A stretch of 64,000 bases of DNA. Origin: Celeribacter arenosi (GTDB lineage Bacteria; Pseudomonadota; Alphaproteobacteria; Rhodobacterales; Rhodobacteraceae). The position numbers were made by a program, and so were the translations under genes. Positions within the stretch are counted from its first letter, which is position 1, and each line of letters starts with the position of its first letter. Under the pieces are notes generated by a model. That model had not been told where the DNA came from. It made no database searches and saw only the letters and a list, made by a program, of their open reading frames with translations. Location: contig NZ_BAABDF010000003.1 in assembly GCF_039539485.1 (NCBI RefSeq), forward strand, positions 186,001 through 250,000, read 5' to 3'. Shown piece after piece: positions 45,639 through 53,931 of this stretch.

Positions 45639-46436
45639 TTAGCCTCCCCGAACCACGAGTTCTTCTGCCAGCGCGCGATAGGCCTGACTTCCTTTCGATT
45701 CCGGATCGTAGGTTAGCACCGGCATCGCATAGGACGGCGCCTCACTTACCCGTACGTTCCGTGGAATTACCGTTTTGAACACCAGATCACCCAGATTATC
45801 CCGCGCATCGGCCTCAACCTGACGGGAAAGATTGTTCCGCTGGTCGTACATCGTCAACACCACGCCTTCGATGCGCAGCGCGGAATTTGCCGTCTGGCGT
45901 ACCTCGCGGACCGTCAACATGAGCTGCGACAGCCCCTCCAACGCAAAAAATTCGCTCTGCAGCGGCACCAAAACCGAATGCGCCGCGACCATGGCGTTCA
46001 CAGTCAGCAAACTCAACGACGGCGGGCAGTCGATCAGAACAAAATCGAGGCGAAACGCATCCAGCGACCTTTGCCGTAGCGCGTCGTGCAGCAGAAAACT
46101 GCGCTTTTCATTGGATATCATCTCAATATCCGCAGAACTCAGATCAACCGTCGCTGGAGAGATATAAAGCCCTTCAATATCAGTCGCTTGAATGACATCG
46201 GCCGCGTCAACCTCCCCCAACACGAGGTCATAGGTCGTCAAATCGCGCTTTTCGGCTGTAATCCCGAGGCCAGTGGATGCATTCCCCTGCGGATCCAAAT
46301 CCACGACGAGCACGCGATACCCCAGTTCGACCAAACCAGCCGCGAGATTGATTGCCGTTGTCGTCTTCCCTACGCCGCCTTTTTGGTTGGCCATGGCGAT
46401 AATACGGGGTCCTTTCGGACGCGAAGGGTCAGTCAC
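45639..46436 (-). CDS. parA: Chromosome partitioning ATPase ParA
   Basis: 265 residues. Deviant Walker A KGGVGKT at 19-25, typical of MinD/ParA ATPases; Walker B-like region LVVDLDPQGNASTGL and IDCPPSLSLL. The short N terminus, without a helix-turn-helix, marks it as the chromosomal type. It forms the nucleoid-bound ATP gradient that moves ParB-parS complexes. Start is a GTG inside the rsmG 3' end (8-nt overlap). Confidence 0.97.
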   Translation of the reverse strand: MTDPSRPKGPRIIAMANQKGGVGKTTTAINLAAGLVELGYRVLVVDLDPQGNASTGLGITAEKRDLTTYDLVLGEVDAADVIQATDIEGLYISPATVDLSSADIEMISNEKRSFLLHDALRQRSLDAFRLDFVLIDCPPSLSLLTVNAMVAAHSVLVPLQSEFFALEGLSQLMLTVREVRQTANSALRIEGVVLTMYDQRNNLSRQVEADARDNLGDLVFKTVIPRNVRVSEAPSYAMPVLTYDPESKGSQAYRALAEELVVRGG

Positions 46437-47046
46437 GCTTTAGATCTCCGATTCGAAGTACAACAGCATTATCATCCGTCTTGCTCGGAATTGCTTCGTG
46501 TTTAAAGCGCCATTTTGATTGAGCTTCCGCCATTTCGTCCTCAAAACGCGCACCCTTCATCAAAAGCGCACTTCCACTAGGCGCAAGATGACAGGCAACC
46601 AACTCCAATAGCGGCCCAAGTGGCGCAAGCGCCCTCGCCGAAACAACATCCGCGTTCAGATTTTCCATCGAATCGATTCGCTGCGCATAGACCTTTGCGG
46701 AAAGTCCAAGGTCCCGAACCACCGTCCGAAGGAACGCGCACTTGCGCTGATCCGATTCAATCAGGTGAAATTCGATCTCTGGCGCAATCTCTGCCGCGAG
46801 GACCGCACAAACCAATCCCGGAAACCCGGCACCGCTTCCTATATCCGCCCAACGCTTTGCCCCGTCGGGCCGCAGAAAGAAAACCTGCGCAGAATCGACG
46901 ATATGACGCGTCCAAGCATCAGAAATCGTTGATTTTGCCACCAGATTGATCTTCGGCGACCACTTTTCGAGGAGTGCTTGGTAGGTTTCGAGCTTTTCAA
47001 TTGTTTCACGTGAAACATGCTCGGTCAGCCAACGGTCATCCCCCAT
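46429..47046 (-). CDS. rsmG: 16S rRNA (guanine-N7) methyltransferase RsmG
   Basis: 205 residues from the ATG at 47046, which shares one base with the mnmG stop (TGATG). SAM-binding DIGSGAGFPGLV and the GidB pattern NLVAKSTISDAWTRHIVDS are present. It makes m7G527 in 16S rRNA; its loss gives low-level streptomycin resistance in several bacteria. Codons 10-15 (HVSRET) coincide with a perfect parS palindrome. Confidence 0.97.
   Translation of the reverse strand: MGDDRWLTEHVSRETIEKLETYQALLEKWSPKINLVAKSTISDAWTRHIVDSAQVFFLRPDGAKRWADIGSGAGFPGLVCAVLAAEIAPEIEFHLIESDQRKCAFLRTVVRDLGLSAKVYAQRIDSMENLNADVVSARALAPLGPLLELVACHLAPSGSALLMKGARFEDEMAEAQSKWRFKHEAIPSKTDDNAVVLRIGDLKRD
47002..47017. promoter_or_regulatory. 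parS centromere site 1, inside rsmG
   Basis: Perfect 16-bp palindrome TGTTTCACGTGAAACA, the consensus ParB-binding parS site. It lies in the rsmG coding region, encoding the end of His10 and residues 11-15. It is about 5.2 kb from the putative origin and 1.4 kb upstream of parB. Confidence 0.96.
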
Positions 47047-48923
47047 CACGATGCTTTCGCCCGACTTTTCTGGCGAATCCGCGAAACGATCAGATTCGCC
47101 GCCGCCGGCGTCATCCCCTCGATCCGCAAAGCCTGCGCGATATTCTGCGGGCGCGCGACAGCTAGCTTCGCGCTCAACTCGTTCGAAAGCCCGGAAAGCC
47201 CTGCGTAATCAAAGTCATCCGGAATCGGCACGACCTCATCACGCCGCAACGCTTCGACATCCAACTTCTGGCGATCAATGTAACTCGCGTATAGCGCATC
47301 ACGCTCCAATTGCTCCACAATCTCGGGATCAATGTCGGAAATACGCGCGTCGATTTTCACGAGATCCGCAAAGGAAACATCCGGAAACGACAAAACCTGA
47401 TAAAGCGAACGCCGCGACCCATCCTCGCTGACCTGCAAACCCGCCTTTTTCAGCGCATTTGGCGTGTAGGCATCCGCCTCCAAACGCGCACGTCCGGCTG
47501 CCAGCGCTTCCATTTTCGCGCCAAAGACCTTCGAACGCGTCTCGCCAACCAATCCCACATCAACACCGAGCGGCGTCAAACGCTGATCCGCGTTGTCCGC
47601 CCGCAGCGACAGCCGGAACTCGGCGCGCGACGTAAACATCCGATAAGGCTCCGTCACCCCGCGCGTAACAAGATCGTCGATCATCACCCCGATATAGCTC
47701 TCGATACGCGAAAACACGGTCCCCTCCAGATCCGCTGCACGACGCGCAGCGTTCAATCCGGCAACCAACCCTTGCGCCGCTGCCTCTTCATATCCCGTCG
47801 TTCCATTGATCTGACCGGCAAGGAAAAGACCAGGAACCGCTTTTAATTCAAGCGTTTGGCGCAATTCGCGCGGATCCACGTAATCATACTCAATCGCATA
47901 CCCAGGCTGGAGAATGGTCACATCCTCAAGGCCAACGATGGAGCGCACGTAGGTTTCCTGCACATCCAAAGGCAAAGATGTGGAAATGCCGTTCGGATAG
48001 ACCGTGTGATCATCCGCCCCTTCGGGCTCCAAAAACACCTGATGGGACGTTTTATCCGCGAAACGGACAACTTTATCTTCGATAGACGGGCAATACCGCG
48101 GACCGACGCCCTCGATATGCCCGCCATACATGGCAGACCGCGACAGGTTCGCGCGGATCACATCGTGGGTTTTTTCGTTGGTGTGCGTGATGCCACAGGC
48201 GATCTGGGGCGCGGAAACCTTGCGATTGAGGAAGGAAAACAGCACAGGATCATCATCCCCCGGCTGCATTTCCAGAATATCCCACTTGATCGTGCGCCCA
48301 TCGAGGCGCGGCGGCGTCCCCGTTTTCAGCCGCCCCATGCGTAGCCCGAGGCCATATAGCCGCTCCGCCAGCGCGATGGACGGCTTATCCCCCATTCGCC
48401 CGCCCGATTTACGGACGTCGCCAATGTGAATAACGCCGTTCAGGAAGGTCCCCGTCGTCAAAACCACAGAAGCCGCGCTCAGCGTGCTCCCATCGCCCAA
48501 CACAACACCGGTGACGACACCACCCTCAACACTGAGATCGATCACTTCACCTTCGAGAATCGTCAGGCCTTCCTGCGATTCCATCTCCGAAAGCATGGAT
48601 TCACGGTAAATCTTGCGATCCGCCTGCGCACGCGGCCCCTGAACCGCCGGCCCTTTGCGCCGGTTCAACAGCCGAAACTGGATACCCGCACGGTCCGCAA
48701 CGCGTCCCATAACCCCGTCCAGCGCATCAATCTCGCGCACGAGATGGCCTTTACCGAGGCCGCCAATCGCCGGATTACAGGACATTACGCCGATTCCATC
48801 GCGCTTTAGCGTGATCAAAGCCGTCCGCGCACCTGTCCGCGCCGCAGCAGCAGCCGCATCGGTTCCGGCGTGACCTCCGCCGACCACGATCACATCAAAG
48901 TCCCGTTGTTTCACGTGAAACAC
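47046..48923 (-). CDS. mnmG: tRNA uridine 5-carboxymethylaminomethyl modification enzyme MnmG
   Basis: 625 residues. FAD-binding VGGGHAGTDAA near the N terminus, with SCNPAIGGLGKGHLVREIDA and QINGTTGYEEAAAQGL. With MnmE it installs the cmnm5 group at wobble uridine 34 of some tRNAs. The start is a GTG inside a perfect parS site, so the first six codons (MFHVKQ) are dictated by the centromere sequence. AGGA lies 4 nt upstream of the GTG. It follows mnmE by 6 nt. Confidence 0.97.
   Translation of the reverse strand: MFHVKQRDFDVIVVGGGHAGTDAAAAAARTGARTALITLKRDGIGVMSCNPAIGGLGKGHLVREIDALDGVMGRVADRAGIQFRLLNRRKGPAVQGPRAQADRKIYRESMLSEMESQEGLTILEGEVIDLSVEGGVVTGVVLGDGSTLSAASVVLTTGTFLNGVIHIGDVRKSGGRMGDKPSIALAERLYGLGLRMGRLKTGTPPRLDGRTIKWDILEMQPGDDDPVLFSFLNRKVSAPQIACGITHTNEKTHDVIRANLSRSAMYGGHIEGVGPRYCPSIEDKVVRFADKTSHQVFLEPEGADDHTVYPNGISTSLPLDVQETYVRSIVGLEDVTILQPGYAIEYDYVDPRELRQTLELKAVPGLFLAGQINGTTGYEEAAAQGLVAGLNAARRAADLEGTVFSRIESYIGVMIDDLVTRGVTEPYRMFTSRAEFRLSLRADNADQRLTPLGVDVGLVGETRSKVFGAKMEALAAGRARLEADAYTPNALKKAGLQVSEDGSRRSLYQVLSFPDVSFADLVKIDARISDIDPEIVEQLERDALYASYIDRQKLDVEALRRDEVVPIPDDFDYAGLSGLSNELSAKLAVARPQNIAQALRIEGMTPAAANLIVSRIRQKSRAKAS
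48907..48922. promoter_or_regulatory. parS centromere site 2, at the mnmG start
   Basis: A second perfect TGTTTCACGTGAAACA palindrome, covering codons 1-6 of mnmG from the second base of its GTG start. It is about 3.3 kb from the putative oriC. ParB bound here would sit across the mnmG translation start and next to its ribosome site. Confidence 0.96.
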
Positions 48924-48929
48924 CTAATC

Positions 48930-50216
48930 CTATTTTCCAATGCAGAAGCTGGAGAAAATCTCCCCCAACACCGCTTCAACGTCGATTCTGCCAAGCAGGC
49001 TGTCTAACCGCCTGATCGCTGTCCGTAAATGCTCGGCCGCGATCTCCGCTCTGTCAGAACCGTGCAATACCTCATTTTGCACTGATTCCAAAGAGCTCAG
49101 CGCATCCGTCATCGCCACCTTATGTCGCTGGCGAATGGCCGTCGAGGCACCCATGACCTTCGCGGACAGGGTGTCGGAAATCCGCTCAACCAACACATCC
49201 ACGCCGAAACCACTGCGCCCGGACACGGAAGGCGCACCCACACGCCCCTCGTCATCCTTTGACACCAACACAATATCCCCGTCGCGCGGCGCAATATCAG
49301 GCACCTCGTCCGGCCCACTCACGAGGAAAACCCGCAAATCCGCCAATTCTGCCCGCTGCTTAGCCCGCTCAACACCAATCGCCTCGACCTGATCCGCCGT
49401 TTCCCGCAGACCCGCCGTATCCAACAACGTCACCGGCAACCCGGCGAGGTCCATCCGCACCTCGATCACATCGCGCGTGGTGCCCGCAATCTCCGATGTA
49501 ATCGCCGCGTCCCGCCCTGCCAAGGCGTTGAGCAACGTCGATTTACCCACATTCGGCGCCCCGACAATCGCAACCTCAAACCCGTCACGAATGCGTTCCG
49601 CGCCCCAGGCGCCAGCAACCTCCGCCTTCAATTCCTGCTGAACAGAGGCGATCAATTGCGCAACTTCCGGCGACACATCCACGGGAACTTCCTCATCCGC
49701 GAAATCAATCGTCGCCTCGATCAGGGCCGCCGCACGGATCAACGCCGCCCGCCACCGCTCTGTCTTCTCGCCAAGCGCACCGGAAAACACGCGCAAAGCC
49801 TGCCGCCGCTGCGCCTCGGTTTCCGCCTCGATCAGATCGGCGAGCCCCTCAACCTGCGCGAGATCCAACCGCTCATTCTCCATCGCGCGCCGCGTGAACT
49901 CACCGGCCTCCGCCGACCGCAGCCCGTCAATTTCCGACAGCGCCGCCAAGACCGCATTCACCACAGCGGTCGATCCATGCAACTGCAACTCCGCCGCACG
50001 CTCACCGGTAAAGGACGCACCCTCCTCGAAAACAATGACGAGCGCCTCATCCAGAAACTCGCCCTTGAACGTCAACCGACGCAGCGCCGTGCGCCGCACA
50101 GACGGCACATCTCCGGCCAGCGTTTCAACCGCATGAAACGACAGCGGCCCGGAAATCCGGACCACTGCAACTCCCGCTTTTCCGCGGGCGCTCGCCAAGG
50201 CGAAAATCGTATCCAT
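48930..50216 (-). CDS. mnmE: tRNA modification GTPase MnmE
   Basis: 428 residues. N-terminal tetrahydrofolate-binding domain, a central helical domain, and an inserted G domain with P-loop GAPNVGKS at 219-226, TSEIAGTTRDV and DTAGLRETAD. The C-terminal CIGK motif with catalytic Cys is intact. Partner of MnmG in wobble-uridine modification. 27 nt after rho. Confidence 0.98.
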   Translation of the reverse strand: MDTIFALASARGKAGVAVVRISGPLSFHAVETLAGDVPSVRRTALRRLTFKGEFLDEALVIVFEEGASFTGERAAELQLHGSTAVVNAVLAALSEIDGLRSAEAGEFTRRAMENERLDLAQVEGLADLIEAETEAQRRQALRVFSGALGEKTERWRAALIRAAALIEATIDFADEEVPVDVSPEVAQLIASVQQELKAEVAGAWGAERIRDGFEVAIVGAPNVGKSTLLNALAGRDAAITSEIAGTTRDVIEVRMDLAGLPVTLLDTAGLRETADQVEAIGVERAKQRAELADLRVFLVSGPDEVPDIAPRDGDIVLVSKDDEGRVGAPSVSGRSGFGVDVLVERISDTLSAKVMGASTAIRQRHKVAMTDALSSLESVQNEVLHGSDRAEIAAEHLRTAIRRLDSLLGRIDVEAVLGEIFSSFCIGK

Positions 50217-50243
50217 AGGCGTAACCTATTGATATTATTACAT

Positions 50244-51524
50244 TTAAGCGTTCATTGAGTCGAAGAACTCGCCATTCGTCTTGGTCTGCTTCAACTTCGA
50301 AATCAGGAACTCGATCGCGTCCGTCGTGCCCATCGGGTTCAGAATCCGACGCAACACATAGGTCTTCTGAAGATCCTTGGAATCGACCAGCAACTCTTCT
50401 TTCCGCGTCCCGGATTTGAGAATATCCATCGCAGGGAAAACACGTTTATCCGCAACCTTGCGATCCAGAACGATCTCGGAGTTACCCGTCCCTTTGAATT
50501 CCTCAAAGATGACTTCGTCCATCCGCGACCCCGTATCGATCAACGCCGTCGCGATAATGGTCAGCGACCCACCTTCTTCGACATTTCGCGCAGCACCAAA
50601 GAAACGCTTCGGGCGCTGCAGAGCATTCGCATCCACACCACCGGTCAGAACCTTGCCCGACGATGGCACCACGGTGTTGAACGCACGGCCCAGACGCGTG
50701 ATCGAGTCGAGCAGGATCACAACATCGCGCTTGTGCTCGACCAGACGTTTCGCCTTTTCAATCACCATCTCGGCCACGGCCACGTGACGCGTCGCAGGCT
50801 CGTCAAAGGTCGAGGACACAACCTCCCCCTTCACCGACCGCTGCATATCCGTCACCTCTTCGGGACGTTCATCGATCAACAGCACGATCAGATAGCACTC
50901 GGGATGGTTCGTCTCGATCGAATTGGCGATGTTCTGCAACAGCACCGTTTTACCCGTGCGCGGCGGCGCCACGATCAAGGCCCGCTGACCCTTACCGATC
51001 GGCGCGACAAGGTCGATGATCCGCGCAGAGCGATCCTTGATCGTCGGATCCTCGATCTCCATCTGGAACCGCTCATCGGGATAGAGCGGCGTCAGGTTGT
51101 CAAAGTTGATCTTGTGACGCGCCTTCTCGGGCTCTTCAAAGTTGATCTGCGTAACCTTGGTGATCGCGAAATAACGCTCGCTCTCGTCAGGCGCCTGCAT
51201 CACGCCCTCGACCGTATCGCCGGTGCGCAAACCATGCTGACGGATCACATCGGGAGAAACGTAGATATCATCGGGACCCGGCAGGTAGTTCGCCTCGGGA
51301 GAGCGCAGAAACCCGAACCCATCCTGCAGAACTTCCAAAACGCCATCGCCGGAAATTTCCCACCCTTCCTCGGCCCGCTCTTTGAGGATCGAGAACATCA
51401 TGTCGCCTTTGCGCATGGTCGAGGCGTTCTCGATCTCGAGCTCTTCAGCCATGGACAGCAGGTCCTTGGGGCTTTGCGCCTTGAGTTCGGCCAGGTTGAG
51501 CTTTTCGTTGGTCTCGTCGATCAT
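50244..51524 (-). CDS. rho: Transcription termination factor Rho
   Basis: 426 residues. N-terminal Rho domain and OB-fold RNA site (VLEVLQDGFGFLRSPEANYL), then the RecA-like ATPase with Walker A APPRTGKT and the conserved R-loop/Q-loop region (DSITRLGRAFN, SGKVLTGGVDANAL). Hexameric RNA helicase that ends untranslated transcripts. The 125-base stretch between hemJ and rho could hold a promoter or the leader; I see no terminator in it. Confidence 0.99.
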   Translation of the reverse strand: MIDETNEKLNLAELKAQSPKDLLSMAEELEIENASTMRKGDMMFSILKERAEEGWEISGDGVLEVLQDGFGFLRSPEANYLPGPDDIYVSPDVIRQHGLRTGDTVEGVMQAPDESERYFAITKVTQINFEEPEKARHKINFDNLTPLYPDERFQMEIEDPTIKDRSARIIDLVAPIGKGQRALIVAPPRTGKTVLLQNIANSIETNHPECYLIVLLIDERPEEVTDMQRSVKGEVVSSTFDEPATRHVAVAEMVIEKAKRLVEHKRDVVILLDSITRLGRAFNTVVPSSGKVLTGGVDANALQRPKRFFGAARNVEEGGSLTIIATALIDTGSRMDEVIFEEFKGTGNSEIVLDRKVADKRVFPAMDILKSGTRKEELLVDSKDLQKTYVLRRILNPMGTTDAIEFLISKLKQTKTNGEFFDSMNA

Positions 51525-51649
51525 CGGAAATATCCATCACGGGCCGCTAAAACGACCCTAAAATCTAAATGTAACTGGGAAATCCACGCGGCCAGGACGG
51601 CCAGGATTTGTCGCTAAGTAGGCGTTTGACCGCTTCAAGTCAATCTTTC

Positions 51650-52102
51650 CTAGAACGGGCGCGCAATCACCATGACCACAATCACAATCATCAAAAGCGT
51701 CGGCAATTCGTTCATCATCCGGTACTGACGCCCCGTCCGCGTATTTGTTCCGGCCACAAATTCCTTGCGCCGAACAGCGCACCACATGTGAAACCACGTC
51801 ATCGCAATCACCGACACTGCCTTGATCCACGACCACGCCGATCCCCAATCGACCACACCCGGCGTCATCACCAAAATCAACCCGAACAGCCAGGTCGAAA
51901 TCAGAGCGGGGTTCATGATGATCTTCAAAAGCTTCTTTTCCATGTCCTGAAAAAGCAGATCCGTCTCAGACCCCGCAACCACGCTTTCCGTGTGCCGCAC
52001 AAACAATCTCGGCAAATAGAAAATCCCTGCCATCCACGCGATCACGGAGATCACATGCAAAGACTTCGCCCACGGGTATATCGCCAAAAGAACATCACTC
52101 AT
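51650..52102 (-). CDS. hemJ: HemJ, protoporphyrinogen oxidase
   Basis: 150 residues, four predicted membrane helices; matches the HemJ (UPF0093) family with His16 in AKSLHVISVIAWMAG, and FYLPRLFVRH and LISTWLFGLILV. It oxidises protoporphyrinogen IX to protoporphyrin IX, one step before HemH. It is the first minus-strand gene left of the putative origin, transcribed away from it. Confidence 0.93.
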   Translation of the reverse strand: MSDVLLAIYPWAKSLHVISVIAWMAGIFYLPRLFVRHTESVVAGSETDLLFQDMEKKLLKIIMNPALISTWLFGLILVMTPGVVDWGSAWSWIKAVSVIAMTWFHMWCAVRRKEFVAGTNTRTGRQYRMMNELPTLLMIVIVVMVIARPF

Positions 52103-52171
52103 GAGCCTAGGTGTCTCTCCTTTCCAAATAAAAGAAAAGAAGAAAGAATTGATGATGTTGTAAGTAGGGCC

Positions 52172-52180
52172 TGTGGATAA
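52172..52180 (-). promoter_or_regulatory. Perfect DnaA box
   Basis: TGTGGATAA, the exact complement of the 9-mer TTATCCACA, directly beside the AT-rich stretch of the putative origin. Confidence 0.85.
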
Positions 52181-52249
52181 TGGGGATTATCGACCTATCC
52201 CCAGAACCGTGCGCACGCTCTCGGCCCACCATGGTTATCCTCGCCCGAA

Positions 52250-52258
52250 TGTGGGTAA
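52250..52258 (-). promoter_or_regulatory. Near-consensus DnaA box
   Basis: TGTGGGTAA reads TTACCCACA on the minus strand, one mismatch from TTATCCACA. Same orientation as the perfect box. Confidence 0.6.
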
Positions 52259-52485
52259 CCGCAAAAATCCGGTATTTCCCGCATCTGTAACGCGCAACCT
52301 GCCGCTTCGTCACCCTGTGAACAGCTTTCGGATAACTCACGGCTGGACCATTTGTCCCGAGGGTGTGAAAACGACTTCTCCCTAGGGACATGTGCCCTCG
52401 AAAAAAATGTCAAACTCTGGACTTGTCCACCGCCCTGCGGCTTTGGCAAAACACGAACAGAGTCGTCCCGTCGGTTAAACCGGAG

Positions 52486-52494
52486 TTATCAACA
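52486..52494 (+). promoter_or_regulatory. Near-consensus DnaA box next to the maf start
   Basis: TTATCAACA, one mismatch from TTATCCACA, ending 4 bases before the maf ATG. DnaA bound here could also repress maf-aroE-coaE-dnaQ; that is inference. Confidence 0.6.
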
Positions 52495-52498
52495 GGCC

Positions 52499-53104
52499 AT
52501 GAACACACCGACACGCCTCATACTCGCGTCAGGATCCTCGATTCGTCGCCAGCTCCTCGAAAGCGCCGGTTTGGACGTTGAAACGACCGTGGCGCGAATT
52601 GATGAAGAAACGATTAAAATTACGCTGATCGACGAAGGCCACAGCCCCCGCGACATCGCCGACGCCCTCGCAGAAGGCAAAGCACGCAAAGTCGCGCTCA
52701 AAAACCTCGACGCCTTCACCATCGGCTGCGATCAAACCCTGTCCTTCAAAGGCACGCTCATTTCAAAAGCCGCCTCCCGCGACGAAGCCCGCGACATTCT
52801 CGCCCGCATGCGCGGCGAGCGCCACATCCTCCATTCCGCGGCCGTCATCTATCACGATGGCGAACCCGTCTGGCGCCACATCGGCGAAGTCCGCCTCACC
52901 ATGCACCCCGTCTCCGACGCCTATCTCGACGATTATCTCGACCGGAACTGGGACAGCGTGCGCGACGCCGTGGGCTGCTATAAACTCGAAGAAGAAGGCA
53001 TCCGCCTCTTTTCCCGCATCGACGGCACCTATTTCGATGTCCTCGGCCTCCCGCTCACCCCGCTCCTTTCATATCTGGGGCAAAGAGGTATCATCGCGAC
53101 ATGA
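52499..53104 (+). CDS. maf: Maf-family nucleotide pyrophosphatase
   Basis: 201 residues from the ATG at 52499; the open frame reaches back into the origin but that part is not Maf-like. LILASGSSIRRQLLESAGL and the ending SRIDGTYFDVLGLPL match Maf/YceF enzymes, which hydrolyse non-canonical nucleoside triphosphates. Whether it is the dTTP/UTP or the m7GTP type cannot be told. First gene of the origin-proximal plus-strand operon; overlaps aroE by 4 nt. Confidence 0.93.
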   Translation: MNTPTRLILASGSSIRRQLLESAGLDVETTVARIDEETIKITLIDEGHSPRDIADALAEGKARKVALKNLDAFTIGCDQTLSFKGTLISKAASRDEARDILARMRGERHILHSAAVIYHDGEPVWRHIGEVRLTMHPVSDAYLDDYLDRNWDSVRDAVGCYKLEEEGIRLFSRIDGTYFDVLGLPLTPLLSYLGQRGIIAT

Positions 53105-53931
53105 CCAACAAAATTCCTCTCGCCGGCGTCATCGGCTCCCCGATTGCCCATAGCAAATCCCCCCATCTGCATAACTACTGGCTCAAACGCTACGGCCTGC
53201 CCGGATTCTATATCCCCCTCGATGTCAGTCAGGCGGATCTGAAATCCGTCCTCGCCGAAATGCCGAAAATGGGCTTCGTCGGCGCCAATGTGACCATCCC
53301 GCACAAAGAAACCGTGCTGGGTCTGGCCGATATCGTCACCGACCGCGCGGCGCTGATCGGGGCGGCAAACACGCTGATCTTCCGCGCCGATGGAAAACTG
53401 CACGCCGACAATACAGACGGATACGGCTTCGTTGAAAACCTGCGCGCCAACTCCGATTGGGATCCCGCCGCCGGCCCCGCCGCCATTCTCGGCGCAGGTG
53501 GCGCGGCCCGCGCCGTCATCGCCTCCCTTCTGGAGGTCGGCGTCACCGAAATCCGCATCTCCAACCGCACCCGCACCCGCGCAGACGCGCTTCGCGCCGA
53601 ATTCGGGTCGAAACTGACCGTCCACGAATGGGTGCAGGCGGGCAATATGCTCGACGGCGCGCGCACCGTGGTCAACACAACCGCCCTCGGCATGACCGGA
53701 AAACCCGACCTCAAAGTGCCGCTCGACGCCCTCAGCCCCCGCGCCGTCGTCTCCGACCTCGTCTACACGCCGCTGCGCACGAATTTCCTCGAAAAAGCCG
53801 CCCAAAACGGCTGCCAGACCGTCGATGGCCTCGGCATGCTCCTCCATCAGGCCGCCCCCGGCTTTGAACGTTGGTTCGGCCACCGCCCCGAGGTCGACGA
53901 AGACACCCGAAACCACGTTCTGAACGCATGA
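53101..53931 (+). CDS. aroE: Shikimate dehydrogenase
   Basis: 276 residues. Substrate-binding GSPIAHSKSPHLHN, catalytic region ANVTIPHKE and NTDGYGF, and NADP-binding GAGGAARAVIASL with NRTRTRA. Converts 3-dehydroshikimate to shikimate in aromatic amino acid synthesis. ATGA overlaps with both maf and coaE indicate coupled translation. Confidence 0.97.
   Translation: MTNKIPLAGVIGSPIAHSKSPHLHNYWLKRYGLPGFYIPLDVSQADLKSVLAEMPKMGFVGANVTIPHKETVLGLADIVTDRAALIGAANTLIFRADGKLHADNTDGYGFVENLRANSDWDPAAGPAAILGAGGAARAVIASLLEVGVTEIRISNRTRTRADALRAEFGSKLTVHEWVQAGNMLDGARTVVNTTALGMTGKPDLKVPLDALSPRAVVSDLVYTPLRTNFLEKAAQNGCQTVDGLGMLLHQAAPGFERWFGHRPEVDEDTRNHVLNA

Larger units (their letters stand above)
52103..52498. 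other. Putative chromosomal replication origin (oriC)
   Basis: This is the only non-coding gap above 300 bases. The hemJ side (about 52120-52168) is an AT-rich, purine-rich stretch suited to strand opening. Next to it is a perfect DnaA box at 52172-52180. Further near-matches lie at 52187-52195, 52235-52243, 52250-52258, 52327-52335, 52433-52441 and 52486-52494. An inverted repeat GGGGAT-N9-ATCCCC (52182-52202) and one GANTC (CcrM methylation) site at 52460-52464 are present. The flanking genes diverge, and the rho-hemJ/maf-aroE-coaE-dnaQ setting and nearby parABS match known alphaproteobacterial origins. Identification by features and context, not by experiment. Confidence 0.82.

Noticed and set aside
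52107..52391. Minus-strand 94-codon open frame, and plus-strand frames at 52173-52385 and 52390-52581, in the putative oriC
   Set aside because: No ribosome sites, odd composition, and they overlap DnaA boxes and each other. Best read as chance frames in non-coding DNA.
52103..52498. CtrA-type TTAA-N7-TTAA sites in the origin, as in Caulobacter
   Set aside because: Only a single TTAA near 52475 was seen; no full motif found by eye.
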